DNA of 64,000 nucleotides from Tepidamorphus gemmatus (GTDB lineage Bacteria > Pseudomonadota > Alphaproteobacteria > Rhizobiales > Tepidamorphaceae): positions 124,001-188,000 of the forward strand of contig NZ_SMAK01000002.1 of the NCBI RefSeq assembly GCF_004346195.1. The letters run 5' to 3'. Each line of letters opens with the position of its first letter. The first letter of the stretch is position 1. The notes beneath the pieces were generated by a model. The model had not been told where the DNA came from and made no database searches. It saw only the letters and a list, made by a program, of their open reading frames with translations. Position numbers and translations under genes: made by a program. This document shows positions 26,122 to 34,722 of the stretch, one piece after another.

Positions 26122-27216
26122 ATGACCGAGGCCATCGGCATAGCCGTCGTCGGCGCGGGCGTGATCGGGCGCACACATGTTGACACGCTGGCGCGGGTCA
26201 GCGGCATGCGCCTCAGCGCGCTGACCGATCCATCCCCGGCGGCGGCAGGCATTGCAGAAGCGGCCGGCGTGCCCTTCCTGCCTGACGTCGCGGCCCTGAT
26301 CTCCTCAGGCCTCGCGCAAGCTGCGATCGTAGCGACGCCGAATGAAACCCACCTGCCCGTCACCGAGGCCCTTCTACGCGCCGGCTTGCCGGTCCTGCTG
26401 GAAAAGCCGGTGGCCGAGAGCCTCGAATCGGCCCTGAAGCTGATCGCCGTCGCCGACGAGACGAGGCTGCCCGTACTCGTCGGCCATCATCGCCGCCACA
26501 ATCCTGTCGTATGCTCGGCGCACCAGGCGCTCCGATCCGGCAGGATCGGCGAACTTGTGATCGCCAGCGTGACGTGCTCGCTCTACAAGCCCGACACCTA
26601 CTTCGAGGCGCAGTGGCGGCGCACGCCCGGCGCCGGCGGCCCACTGCTCATCAATCTCGTCCACGAGGTCGACCTCCTGCGCCACTTCTTCGGCGAGATA
26701 GCGAGCGTGCAGGCGATAACCTCGAACGCCCGCAGGGGTTTCGCCGTCGAGGACAGCGCCGCCGTGGTGCTGACCTTCGCGGAAGGCGGCATCGCGAGCC
26801 TCGTCATCTCCGACGCGGCCTCCGGGCCGTGGGCCTGGGACCTGACCTCGGGCGAGAACCCCGCGCGGTTTCCCGCCCACAAGGTGACGGCGCACCACTA
26901 TGCCGGAAGCCGCGGGGCGCTGTCGCTGCCCGACCTGACGCTTTGGTTGCCGGACGGCGAGCCCGATTGGACGCGCGAGCTCCGCACCGAGCGGCTTCCG
27001 GTCGTCCCTGGCGACCCCTACGAGGCGCAGCTCGCACACTTCGCGGACCTCGTCCGGGGGCGCGAGACCACCCCGCGCGTGTCGCTGCGCGATGCGACTG
27101 CCAACCTGATCGTCCTCGATGCTATCCGCGAGGCCGCCGCCAGCGGCCGGCGCGTCGAGGTCGACCTTTCGCCACTGGAAGACCGTTCCGCGCCAGACAA
27201 GGGAACCAGCCGATGA
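26122..27216 (+). CDS. Gfo/Idh/MocA family oxidoreductase
   Basis: A 364-residue NAD(P)-dependent dehydrogenase: Rossmann motif GAGVIGRTH near residue 10, the EKP motif in LLEKPVAES near residue 95, and the second-domain segment GGPLLINLVHEVDLLRHFFG carrying the catalytic-region His. The family handles cyclitols, sugars and sugar acids. Start ATG at 26122 has AGGAGGAGC upstream. Its stop overlaps the IclR start (ATGA). Confidence 0.92.
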   Translation: MTEAIGIAVVGAGVIGRTHVDTLARVSGMRLSALTDPSPAAAGIAEAAGVPFLPDVAALISSGLAQAAIVATPNETHLPVTEALLRAGLPVLLEKPVAESLESALKLIAVADETRLPVLVGHHRRHNPVVCSAHQALRSGRIGELVIASVTCSLYKPDTYFEAQWRRTPGAGGPLLINLVHEVDLLRHFFGEIASVQAITSNARRGFAVEDSAAVVLTFAEGGIASLVISDAASGPWAWDLTSGENPARFPAHKVTAHHYAGSRGALSLPDLTLWLPDGEPDWTRELRTERLPVVPGDPYEAQLAHFADLVRGRETTPRVSLRDATANLIVLDAIREAAASGRRVEVDLSPLEDRSAPDKGTSR

Positions 27217-28049
27217 GCAGCGTCGTCGAAAAGTCACTCGCGATCATCGAGCTCCTCGTCGAGCATCCCGCCGGCCTCTCCGTGTCGGCGATCGCGGCCG
27301 CGACGGATCAGCCGGCCTCGGGCGTACACCGGACGTTGCAGGAGTTGGCGCGTCTCGGCTACGTGCACCAGACGCATGCACAGGGCGACTACGCGATGAC
27401 CATCAAGCTGCCCGCCATGGGGCTCGGCTTCCTGGCGCGGGCAGGCATCACCGACGTGACCCAGCCGGTGCTCGACGCACTGGCGGCCGACACCGGGGAG
27501 CTGATCCGACTCTCGGTGATCGACGGCGACAACCTGATCTGGGTCGCGGTGGCGCAAGGCGCGACGCGCGGCCTGCGCTACGACCCCGGCCAGGAGCAGG
27601 GCGTGATCGTCCACCTCGCCAGCTCGGCGGGCGGCCAGGCGTGGCTCGCCACGATGAGCGACGAGGAGGCCCTGGCCAAGGTGTCCGCGCAGGGGCTCAT
27701 CCGCCAGGCGGAGGGCATCGGGCCGAACGCGCCGCGAAGCCTCACCGTGCTCCTGCAGCATCTCGCCGAGGCGCGGCAGCGCGGCTACGCGGTGGCGGTG
27801 GACAGCTATCTGCGTGGCATGGCCGCCATGGCGGTTCCGGTCCGCTTCCGCGGCGACGGCCCCGTGCTGGGCTGCCTGTCGATCGCCGGGCCCGCGGTCA
27901 GGATGAGCGACGAGCGGATGGCGAATCTTGCGCCCCGGCTGCAGGCGGCGGCGGCGGAACTGGGCGAGGCGGCCGCCGGCTCGCAGTACTTCCGGTCCCG
28001 GGTACGGATGCTCGACCCCACCCCCGCCGAGGAGCACGAGCAGGCTTGA
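27213..28049 (+). CDS. IclR-family transcriptional regulator
   Basis: A 278-residue regulator. The N-terminal winged helix (LSVSAIAAATDQPASGVHRTLQELARLGYV) is at residues 20-50 and the IclR effector domain follows (LIRLSVIDGDNLIWVAVAQG; LASSAGGQAWLATM; GYAVAVDSYLRGMAAMAVPV). Co-translated with the Gfo/Idh/MocA gene and upstream of a flavoprotein-NIPSNAP-isomerase operon, so probably controls one or both. The ligand is likely a pathway intermediate. Confidence 0.92.
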   Translation: MSSVVEKSLAIIELLVEHPAGLSVSAIAAATDQPASGVHRTLQELARLGYVHQTHAQGDYAMTIKLPAMGLGFLARAGITDVTQPVLDALAADTGELIRLSVIDGDNLIWVAVAQGATRGLRYDPGQEQGVIVHLASSAGGQAWLATMSDEEALAKVSAQGLIRQAEGIGPNAPRSLTVLLQHLAEARQRGYAVAVDSYLRGMAAMAVPVRFRGDGPVLGCLSIAGPAVRMSDERMANLAPRLQAAAAELGEAAAGSQYFRSRVRMLDPTPAEEHEQA

Positions 28050-28106
28050 GGTGTTTCCGGCCGCACGACGCCGCAAAACCGTGCGGACATCAGTAGGCAG
28101 GGATGA

Positions 28107-29846
28107 ATGGACTCGCAACCGCTCCGCCAGATCGAATGCGACGTGCTGGTGATCGGCTCCGGGGCCGCGGGCCTCGCGGCCGCGGTGACGGCGGCGCATT
28201 TCGGGTTGAAGGTGGTGGTGGCGGAGAAGGCACCGGTTTTCGGCGGCACGTCGGCGTGGTCTGGCGGGTGGCTCTGGATCCCGCGCAACCCGCTGGCGGT
28301 CGAGGCCGGCATCGAGGAGCCGCCCGAAGGCCCAATGCGGTATCTGCGCAGCGAGTTGGGCAACCGTGCCGGCGACCCGCGCATCCCTGTCTTCCTCGCG
28401 AACGGGCCGGAAATGGTCTCCTTCTTCCGGGCGCATACGGCGGTGCGCTGGATCGACGGCAACCGCATTCCCGACTTCCACGAGACCCCGGGCGCGCTGA
28501 AGGGCGGACGCTCGGTCTCCGCCGCGCCCTATGACGGGCGCGAGCTCGAGGGGTGGATCGCCAAGCTGCGGCCACCGCTCGACGTCGTAACGCTGTGGGG
28601 CATGGGCATCGCCAGCGGGACCGACATGGCGCACTTCTTCAGGGCGCGGAGAAACCCGCGCTCGGCCCTCTACGCGGCTGGGCGCATCGCCCGCCATCTG
28701 CGCGACCGCCTCCTGCACGGGCGGGGGCTGCAGCTCGTCAACGGCAACGCGCTGATCGGGCGGCTGCTGCGCTCGGCGCTCGACAAGGGCGTCACCCTCA
28801 TCGACAGCGCGCCGGCGACGGCGCTCTTGCGCGAGGGGGCGCGCGTGGCCGGCGCGCGGCTCGCGACGCCCGGCCGCCCGCTCGTCGTGAAAGCCTCCAG
28901 GGGCGTGGTACTCGCCACCGGCGGCTTCCCGCACGACCCGGAGCGCCTCGACGCGCTCGCCGCCCAGGCCGGGGGAGGCGCGGAGCACCATTCGGCCGCA
29001 CCGCGCGAGAACACCGGCGACGGCATCCGGCTCGGCGAGACCGAGGGCGGCGCGGTGGCACGGGACCTCGCGTCCAGCGTGGCGCTGGCGCCGGTGTCGC
29101 TCGTGCCGCGACCGGACGGCACTGTGGCGAACTTCCCGCACCTAGTCGAACGCGCCAAGCCGGGCATCATCGCCGTGACGCCGCAAGGTCGGCGTTTCGT
29201 CTCTGAGGCCGACAGCTATCACGACTTCATGCAGGCGCTCATCGCGGTGACTCCCGCCGGCGAGACGCCGACATGCTGGCTCGTCGCCGACCATCGCGCG
29301 CAGCGCAGCTGGGGCCTCGGCTGGTCGAAGCCGTTCCCCTTCCCGCTCGGCCCGGCGATCCGCTGCGGCTATCTCAGGCGCGGCAGGACCCTCGAGGAAC
29401 TGGCGCGGCAGTGCGGCCTTCCGCCGGACACGCTCGCCGAGACCGTGGCACGGTTCAACACGTTCGCGAAGCGCGGCGAGGACCCGGATTTCCATCGCGG
29501 CGAGAGCGCATACAACCGCGTTCAGGGCGACGCCGACCACCGGCCCAATCCGTCGCTCGCGCCGCTCGACCGCCCGCCGTTCTACGCGGTGAAGATCGTG
29601 CCGGGCTCGCTCGGTACCTTCGCGGGCCTGAAGACCGACCCGCTGACCCGCGTGCTCGACGCGCGCGGCCGCCCGATCCCGGGTCTGCATGCCGTGGGCA
29701 ACGACATGGCCTCGATCATGGGCGGCAACTATCCGTCGGGCGGCATCACGCTGGGGCCCGGCATGACCTTTGGCTACGTCGCCGGCCGCGTTCTGGCCGG
29801 CCAGCCCGTGGCGGGCATCACCGCCGACAAGGAGGAAGCAGCATGA
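28107..29846 (+). CDS. FAD-binding dehydrogenase, KstD/fumarate reductase flavoprotein family
   Basis: A 579-residue flavoprotein, third paralogue and closest to the one at 15240. FAD motif GSGAAGLAAA near residue 14, GGTSAWSGGWLWIPRNP, GVVLATGGFP, and the C-terminal GNDMASIMGGNYPSGGITLGP segment. ATG at 28107 is preferred over an out-of-frame ATG four bases earlier. The stop overlaps the NIPSNAP start, with GGAGGAAGC inside the flavoprotein end, so the two are coupled; the flavoprotein-NIPSNAP pairing repeats the theme at 13.5-16.9 kb. Confidence 0.9.
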   Translation: MDSQPLRQIECDVLVIGSGAAGLAAAVTAAHFGLKVVVAEKAPVFGGTSAWSGGWLWIPRNPLAVEAGIEEPPEGPMRYLRSELGNRAGDPRIPVFLANGPEMVSFFRAHTAVRWIDGNRIPDFHETPGALKGGRSVSAAPYDGRELEGWIAKLRPPLDVVTLWGMGIASGTDMAHFFRARRNPRSALYAAGRIARHLRDRLLHGRGLQLVNGNALIGRLLRSALDKGVTLIDSAPATALLREGARVAGARLATPGRPLVVKASRGVVLATGGFPHDPERLDALAAQAGGGAEHHSAAPRENTGDGIRLGETEGGAVARDLASSVALAPVSLVPRPDGTVANFPHLVERAKPGIIAVTPQGRRFVSEADSYHDFMQALIAVTPAGETPTCWLVADHRAQRSWGLGWSKPFPFPLGPAIRCGYLRRGRTLEELARQCGLPPDTLAETVARFNTFAKRGEDPDFHRGESAYNRVQGDADHRPNPSLAPLDRPPFYAVKIVPGSLGTFAGLKTDPLTRVLDARGRPIPGLHAVGNDMASIMGGNYPSGGITLGPGMTFGYVAGRVLAGQPVAGITADKEEAA

Positions 29847-30454
29847 GCCATTACGAGCTGGCGACGCTCGACACGGTGATCTTCGGCGCGGGCAAGGCCG
29901 CGGCAGGGATCGAGGCGTGGGTGAAGGCTGGCAGGGGCCGGCTGTGCGGCGCATGGAGCACCGACATCGGGACGCTGAACCGGGTATTCGTGCTGCGCAC
30001 CTTCGACAGCCTCGCCGAGATGATGGAGGAGCGCGAGCGCGCCCTGCGTAGTGACGACCCGTTCGGCTGCACGGAGTACCTGACCGCGCTCAGCATGGAG
30101 AGCTACCGTGCGCTCGACTTCATGCCCCCCGTGGAGCCGGGCAGCTTCGGCCCGATTTACGAGTTCCGCACCTATCGCACGAAGGTCAATGGCATCGTGC
30201 CGACGATGGAGAAGTGGCGTGTCGCGGTGCCCGAGCGCGAGGCCTATTCGAAGCTCACCGTCGCCATGTACGGTCTCGACGGCGCTCCGCGGCTCACGCA
30301 GATCTGGCCGTATCCCAGCCTCGCGGCGCGCGCCGAGGCCCGCGCCAGGTCGGTCGCCGACGGCAAGTGGCCGCCGAAGGGCGGGCCCGATTGGCTCAGC
30401 CCCGACATGACGAGCCAGATCGCCATGCCGCTGCCCTTCTCGCCGCTGAAGTGA
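29843..30454 (+). CDS. NIPSNAP family protein (two-domain)
   Basis: A 203-residue protein. The second half opens with IYEFRTYRTKVNG near residue 109, the classic NIPSNAP motif, and the first half is a degenerate repeat of the same fold. Length and layout match two-domain NIPSNAP proteins. The start overlaps the flavoprotein stop. Function unknown; the repeated association with flavoproteins suggests it acts on or binds the same class of intermediate. Confidence 0.85.
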   Translation: MSHYELATLDTVIFGAGKAAAGIEAWVKAGRGRLCGAWSTDIGTLNRVFVLRTFDSLAEMMEERERALRSDDPFGCTEYLTALSMESYRALDFMPPVEPGSFGPIYEFRTYRTKVNGIVPTMEKWRVAVPEREAYSKLTVAMYGLDGAPRLTQIWPYPSLAARAEARARSVADGKWPPKGGPDWLSPDMTSQIAMPLPFSPLK

Positions 30455-30461
30455 GGCCGCG

Positions 30462-31283
30462 ATGAGCCACCCCCTCTCGCTCGCCTTCCTCACCACGTTC
30501 GACGTCGGTCCGGTCGAGGCCGTGCGGATCGCCGCGGAAATCGGCTACGACATGGTCGGCCTGCGCATCCTCCCGGCAGCGGCAGCGGGCGAGCCCGACT
30601 ATCCGCTCCTGACCGACGACCGGCTGCTCGCGGAGGTCAGATCAGCCCTGGCCGACACGGGCGTGACCGTCGGCGACGTCGAGATCATCCGCCTGAAGGC
30701 GGAGAACGACTGGGCGCTGTTCGAGCGCTTCTGCGACCGTTGCGCCGCACTCGGGGCGCGCCACGTGCTCGTGGCCGGCGACGACACCGACCATGGGCGC
30801 CTCACGGAAAGCTTCGCGCGGTTCTGTGGCATGGCGGCCTCGCACGGGCTGACGGCCGACCTCGAATTCATGCCGTGGACCGGCGTGCCGAACCTCGCCG
30901 CAGCGCGGCGGATCGTCGAGGCGGCCGGGTGCGACAATGGCGGGGTGCTCGTCGACGCATTGCACTACGACCGCTCGGCGACGACGCTCGACGAAATCGC
31001 GGCCCTGCCGCCGGACCGGGTCAACTACGTCCAGTTCTGCGACGGCGCGGTCCCCTACGACCCGTCGGACGAGGGTCTGATCCGTGTCGCCCGCGGCGAG
31101 CGCCTGTTCCCGGGCGAAGGCGGAATCGACCTCGCCGGATTGGCGCGCGTGATACCCGAGGGCACGACGATCAGCGTCGAGGTTCCGCACCGGCGCCTCG
31201 CCGAACGGATCGACGCGCCGGGACGCGCCGCCATGGCCCACGCCGCGACCAGGGCGATCCTGCGGGCCGCCGGCCGCGCCTGA
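30462..31283 (+). CDS. Sugar phosphate isomerase/epimerase-type TIM-barrel protein
   Basis: A 273-residue AP-endonuclease-2-like TIM barrel. Metal-ligand-type motifs are present: LEFMPW (Glu), VLVDALHYDRS (Asp/His) and NYVQFCDG (Asp). This fold covers xylose-isomerase-like epimerases, inosose isomerases/dehydratases and 3-dehydroshikimate dehydratases. Given the shikimate-dehydrogenase-like gene and alicyclic-type flavoproteins nearby, a dehydratase or isomerase on a cyclic polyol acid is plausible but unproven. Follows the NIPSNAP gene by 7 bp and ends the module. Confidence 0.85.
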   Translation: MSHPLSLAFLTTFDVGPVEAVRIAAEIGYDMVGLRILPAAAAGEPDYPLLTDDRLLAEVRSALADTGVTVGDVEIIRLKAENDWALFERFCDRCAALGARHVLVAGDDTDHGRLTESFARFCGMAASHGLTADLEFMPWTGVPNLAAARRIVEAAGCDNGGVLVDALHYDRSATTLDEIAALPPDRVNYVQFCDGAVPYDPSDEGLIRVARGERLFPGEGGIDLAGLARVIPEGTTISVEVPHRRLAERIDAPGRAAMAHAATRAILRAAGRA

Positions 31284-31386
31284 GCAGCCGTCGCCCAGGA
31301 AACCATGCCATCGCGCGATAGTCGATGTCGTCCCCTCTCCTCGACGGCCTGACGCGGAGGCGGCTGTCGCCGCCCCGCCTGGCGCG

Positions 31387-31990
31387 ATGGATCGCACGGT
31401 AGTCGCGCGCCATCCGCTCGACCGAGAAGCGGCACTCGAAGCGCTCGCGGTCGCCACGCGATCGAGCCGCCCCGCCTGCTCGACCGCCTCAACCGCCTCG
31501 TCGATCCCATCGACGATCAGGCCCGTGACCGTCGTGACCAGCGACGAGCTGCACCACGGTCCGCCTGCCGATGACTGCGCCCGGCGTGGAACCGATCACG
31601 GCCATGGCAGTTGTCGCGGCCTTCGATGATGCCTGCCGCTTCCGCCGATCGTCCAGCGCGGGCGCCCATCTAGGGCTGACGCCCAGACGGTACGCGTCCG
31701 GCAAGATCAGTCGGAACGGGCAGGTGTCCAAACGGGGCGACGGCTTCACCAGGAGGTGCCTGTTCGAGGCCGCGAACGCCATCTTCCGCGGGAACCTTGA
31801 CGGCCCACGCCTGCCGGATTGGGTCAAAGCGATTGCCGAGAGAACCGGGCCGCGCAAGGCCAAGGTCGCGCTGGCCGGACCGGAAGTCCTTGCCGAGCGG
31901 GATGACGGGTATTGTCAGCCCATCGGCGCCTATCCCGGGACAGACGCCTGTGTTTCATGCGGTCTGGCCGTGGCCCAATAGCGCGAAAGC
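31387..31990 (+). pseudogene. IS110-family transposase remnant (C-terminal part)
   Basis: From 31571 one frame gives the C-terminal transposase_20 region of IS110-type enzymes: MTAPGVEPITAMAVVAAF, FRRSSSAGAHLGLTPRRYASG, SRNGQVSKRGDGFTRRCLFEAANAIF. The N-terminal RuvC-like domain is missing, the upstream part is in shifted frames, and the tail shifts frame again near 31860 (an HAVW piece of the usual terminus is in another frame). Inactive. Lies at the border between the catabolic island and the two-component/stress region. Confidence 0.78.
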
Positions 31991-32010
31991 CGTCATGCCG
32001 GGACAATACA

Positions 32011-32085
32011 GGTTGCGGAGAAGGTTCCCATCGTCGGCATTCTGAAGCGCCTCGATCAGCGCCTTCCTGTCGTCAGATATCGGGA
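32011..32085 (-). pseudogene. IS256-family transposase N-terminal fragment
   Basis: About 25 codons matching the start of IS256/mutator transposases: SDDRKALIEALQNADDGNLL, then RNL. After that the sequence joins the IS110 remnant. Short but distinctive. Suggests that one insertion sequence landed in or next to another and both decayed. Confidence 0.5.
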
Positions 32086-32348
32086 CCTCGTGGCTCAGCC
32101 TGGTGTCGGCAAACTCCAGCTCAGCCGCACATCCCGATGGCCACCTCGGCCGAAAAGTGAAAATCCACCACTTCCCTGGCTGCCAACGACTGATCTTCTG
32201 GCGCTTACCGAAGATGTCGTCAGCCTGCGCAGGGCCGCCCGAACCCGAGTCGGCGGCAGGCGGGTCGGATCCGGGTCGCCTTCGAGGAAGGTGGAGACCA
32301 TCACCATCAGGGCTTGGCGGTCTGCCATGGTGCCGGAAGGTGCCTTGT
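32086..32348. other. Intergenic stretch, nothing recognised
   Basis: About 260 bp between the transposase fragments and the kinase stop. Open frames on both strands give no recognisable family. Probably decayed mobile DNA. Confidence 0.45.
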
Positions 32349-33629
32349 TCAGGATCCCGCGGCCGGCAGCTCGAGCCGGGCGACGAGACCTCCCCCGGGC
32401 GCCTCCGCCAAGGTGAGGCTGCCGCCGCAGGACTTCGCCCGGTCGGCGGCAATGGCAAGCCCGAGGCCGTGACCGCTGCTATCGAGCCGAACGCCGCGGG
32501 CGAGGAGACGATCGCGTTCGCCGGGCGGGATACCAGGGCCGTCGTCGGCAATCTCGAGGATCAGCCGACCGGCGGCGCCGCGGGCGAGGATTTCGATCCG
32601 GTGACGCGCCCATCTCACGGCATTCTCGGCGAGCGCCGCTACCATTTCGGCCAGATCTTCGGCATCACCCCGGAAATCGGGAGCACCTTCGGCCGTGATC
32701 GCCATCTCCAGGCCGCGCCTGCGGGCCTCCGGGCCGAGCACGAGAGCGATGTCGTCGAGCACCGGCGTCACCGCGGATCGCGCGGTGGCATCGACGGGCC
32801 GGCCGGCCGCGCGGGCTCGGGTAAGATGCCAGCGCAGGATCCGCTCCATCCGCCCGATGAGCGCGCGATCCTCTTCCCCGATCCGGTTTGCGAGCACTGC
32901 GAGCGGAGTCTTGAGCGCGTGGGCAAGGTCTGCCGCCTCGGAACGGGCCCGTGCGATCTGGTCGCGGTTGGCCTCCAGCAGCCGGTCGAGTTCGGCCGCG
33001 AGCGGCACGAGTTCGCGCATCTTCGGGCGCGGCACCGTGGCGGCCTGCCCGTCGCGCAGCCGGGACAGGCCCCGGGCGAAGTGCCCCAGATCGGACAGCC
33101 CGGCCTGCACCGCCACCACCTGCGCAGCGATCAGCGCTACTGCGAGCACGACTAGCGACATAGCGAGTGGTCGGCGGATCGCGGTCAGTTCCGCCGCGGC
33201 CTCGGCCGCGGGAAGGGTGACGGTGGCGGTCAGTCTGCGGCCGTCGCCCGGCGCCGTGAAGAACTCCCGATGTACGATCAGATCGAGGCCATGCGCCTGC
33301 TGCGCCTGTCCGTCGACGCCGAGATCGGCCGACATCAGCGAGGGCGATCGGGCCAGCACCGTCTTGCCGTCGGCCACCTGCCAGAACCACCCCGAACGCG
33401 GCGTTTCGAAGCGCGGATCAGCCGGTGGTGGGTCGAGGCGGAAGCTGCCTTCATCCTCATCCCATTCGGAAGCCGCCATGATGCCACGCGCCGTTGCCGT
33501 AAGCTCCGCCAACAGTCGCCGGTCCACGAAATCGGCCAGCAGCATCGAAAGTGCTGCCCAGGCCGCAACCAGCGCCAGCACGGTCAGCGCGCCGGCGGCC
33601 AGCATCAATCGGCCACGGATCGAGTGCAT
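32349..33629 (-). CDS. Two-component sensor histidine kinase
   Basis: A 426-residue membrane kinase. TM1 is at about residues 5-27, a ~120-residue periplasmic sensor follows, and TM2 is at about 150-175. The H-box is DLAHALKTPLAVLANR, then an N-box ENAVRWARHRIEI, a G1 box DDGPGIPPGER and a G2 box GHGLGLAIA. This is the PhoQ/QseC-like layout. The ATG at 33629 overlaps the stop of the response regulator by one base (TGATG). Ends the PepSY - regulator - kinase operon. Confidence 0.92.
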   Translation of the reverse strand: MHSIRGRLMLAAGALTVLALVAAWAALSMLLADFVDRRLLAELTATARGIMAASEWDEDEGSFRLDPPPADPRFETPRSGWFWQVADGKTVLARSPSLMSADLGVDGQAQQAHGLDLIVHREFFTAPGDGRRLTATVTLPAAEAAAELTAIRRPLAMSLVVLAVALIAAQVVAVQAGLSDLGHFARGLSRLRDGQAATVPRPKMRELVPLAAELDRLLEANRDQIARARSEAADLAHALKTPLAVLANRIGEEDRALIGRMERILRWHLTRARAAGRPVDATARSAVTPVLDDIALVLGPEARRRGLEMAITAEGAPDFRGDAEDLAEMVAALAENAVRWARHRIEILARGAAGRLILEIADDGPGIPPGERDRLLARGVRLDSSGHGLGLAIAADRAKSCGGSLTLAEAPGGGLVARLELPAAGS

Positions 33630-34297
33630 CACGACGGATCGCCGGGCAGAAGCCGCCACCCCTCACCCCGACGGGTCTCGATCCGCGCCTCGCCGATCTT
33701 TCGCCTGAGCCTGCCGATCAGCACCTCGAGCGACCGGAAGTCGCGGTCGGTGTCGCCATCATAGAGCTGTTCTGCCAGTTCGCTCCGGCTGACCGTGCGG
33801 CCGATATTGAGCATCAGCTGGCGAAGGATCCTGGTCTCGAAGGCGGTCAATCGCAATGGCAGGCCGTCCAGCGTTGCGATTGCGGTCGCGGTATCGAACA
33901 CCAGACTGCCGGCAGCGATCTCGGCGCTGGCATGACCGGCAGCACGTCGCAGCAGCACCGACAGGCGCAGCACCACCTCCTCCATCCGGAAGGGTTTCAG
34001 CACATAATCGTCGGCGCCGGCCCGGAAGCCGGCGACCTTGTCGCCCCAGGCATCGCGCGCGGTGAGGATCAGAACGGGAAAGGCCAGCCCCTGACCTCGC
34101 CAGCCGCGCAGTACCTCGATTCCGTCCATCCCCGGCAGGCCGAGATCGAGCACCGCCGCCGCCACCTGTTCGGTGGCGCCGAGATACTCTCCCGCCGTCC
34201 CGTCATGGGCGCATTCGACAGTATAGCCGGCCTCCGTCAGTGCCGTTCTGAGCTGCGCGGCAAGTTCCACGTCGTCCTCGACCACCAGCACCTTCAC
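33629..34297 (-). CDS. OmpR/PhoP-family response regulator
   Basis: A 222-residue regulator: receiver domain with acidic pocket VVEDD, phosphoacceptor Asp in VLDLGLPGMDG, Thr in ILTARD and Lys in YVLKPF; then a winged helix (LTAFETRILRQLMLN, SLEVLIGRLRRKIG). The GTG at 34297 overlaps the PepSY stop (GTGA), fixing the start. Probably binds the 11-bp-period direct repeats at 34634-34681 and 35702-35718. Confidence 0.94.
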   Translation of the reverse strand: MKVLVVEDDVELAAQLRTALTEAGYTVECAHDGTAGEYLGATEQVAAAVLDLGLPGMDGIEVLRGWRGQGLAFPVLILTARDAWGDKVAGFRAGADDYVLKPFRMEEVVLRLSVLLRRAAGHASAEIAAGSLVFDTATAIATLDGLPLRLTAFETRILRQLMLNIGRTVSRSELAEQLYDGDTDRDFRSLEVLIGRLRRKIGEARIETRRGEGWRLLPGDPS

Positions 34298-34611
34298 GGC
34301 GTTTCCCCCGGCAGGATGCGCGCCTCCGTCTGGCCGATCCCGCGCACCTCCAGGAACAGGCAGCCGGGACCGGACAGACGGATCTCGAGGACATTGCCGG
34401 CAGGCGTGAGCCAGCGAATGTCCCGGATCAGCCCTGCCTCGCGCGCGGCGATGCGCAACGCCTCGCCCCGGTAGCGCGCCGCCACACAGGCGAGCGCTGC
34501 CTCGGGGGCGAGCGGCTCGGCACCCGGCGGCGCGACAGGATCGGCAGACAGCGCCGATGCAACGAAGAGCGCGGCCAGGAACAGTCCGGGCGGGAGAGCG
34601 GATCGGCGCAT
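34294..34611 (-). CDS. Small exported PepSY-like protein
   Basis: A 105-residue protein with a signal peptide (LPPGLFLAALFVASALSA) and a single PepSY-like domain (EAALACVAARYRGEALRIA ... VLEIRLSGPGCLFLEVRG). Small PepSY proteins often precede PhoPQ-type systems and may modulate the sensor in the periplasm. First gene of its operon; the promoter carries two TGTTGAG copies 11 bp apart. An unusual pair of Cys (C42 and C84 region) could form a disulphide. Confidence 0.75.
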   Translation of the reverse strand: MRRSALPPGLFLAALFVASALSADPVAPPGAEPLAPEAALACVAARYRGEALRIAAREAGLIRDIRWLTPAGNVLEIRLSGPGCLFLEVRGIGQTEARILPGETP

Positions 34612-34633
34612 GGCAAGAATCTATTCCCTGAAG

Positions 34634-34681
34634 CTCAACAGAAGCTCAACAGCATCGTTGCGGCGGGGTTCCGTGGCGGTT
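34634..34681. promoter_or_regulatory. 11-bp-period direct repeats in divergent promoter (probable response-regulator sites)
   Basis: On the minus strand TGTTGAG occurs twice, 11 bp apart (plus-strand 34634-34640 and 34645-34651). On the plus strand three SGTT-S-CG-like repeats have their GTT at 34657, 34668 and 34679, again 11 bp apart. Direct repeats at one helical turn are typical of PhoP/OmpR-family dimers. The gap lies between the PepSY-regulator-kinase operon and the divergent membrane-protein gene, so both may be controlled. Confidence 0.6.
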
Positions 34682-34722
34682 CGGCAGACTTGCTCGATTC
34701 CGCAATCGGGAGGAGACATGTG

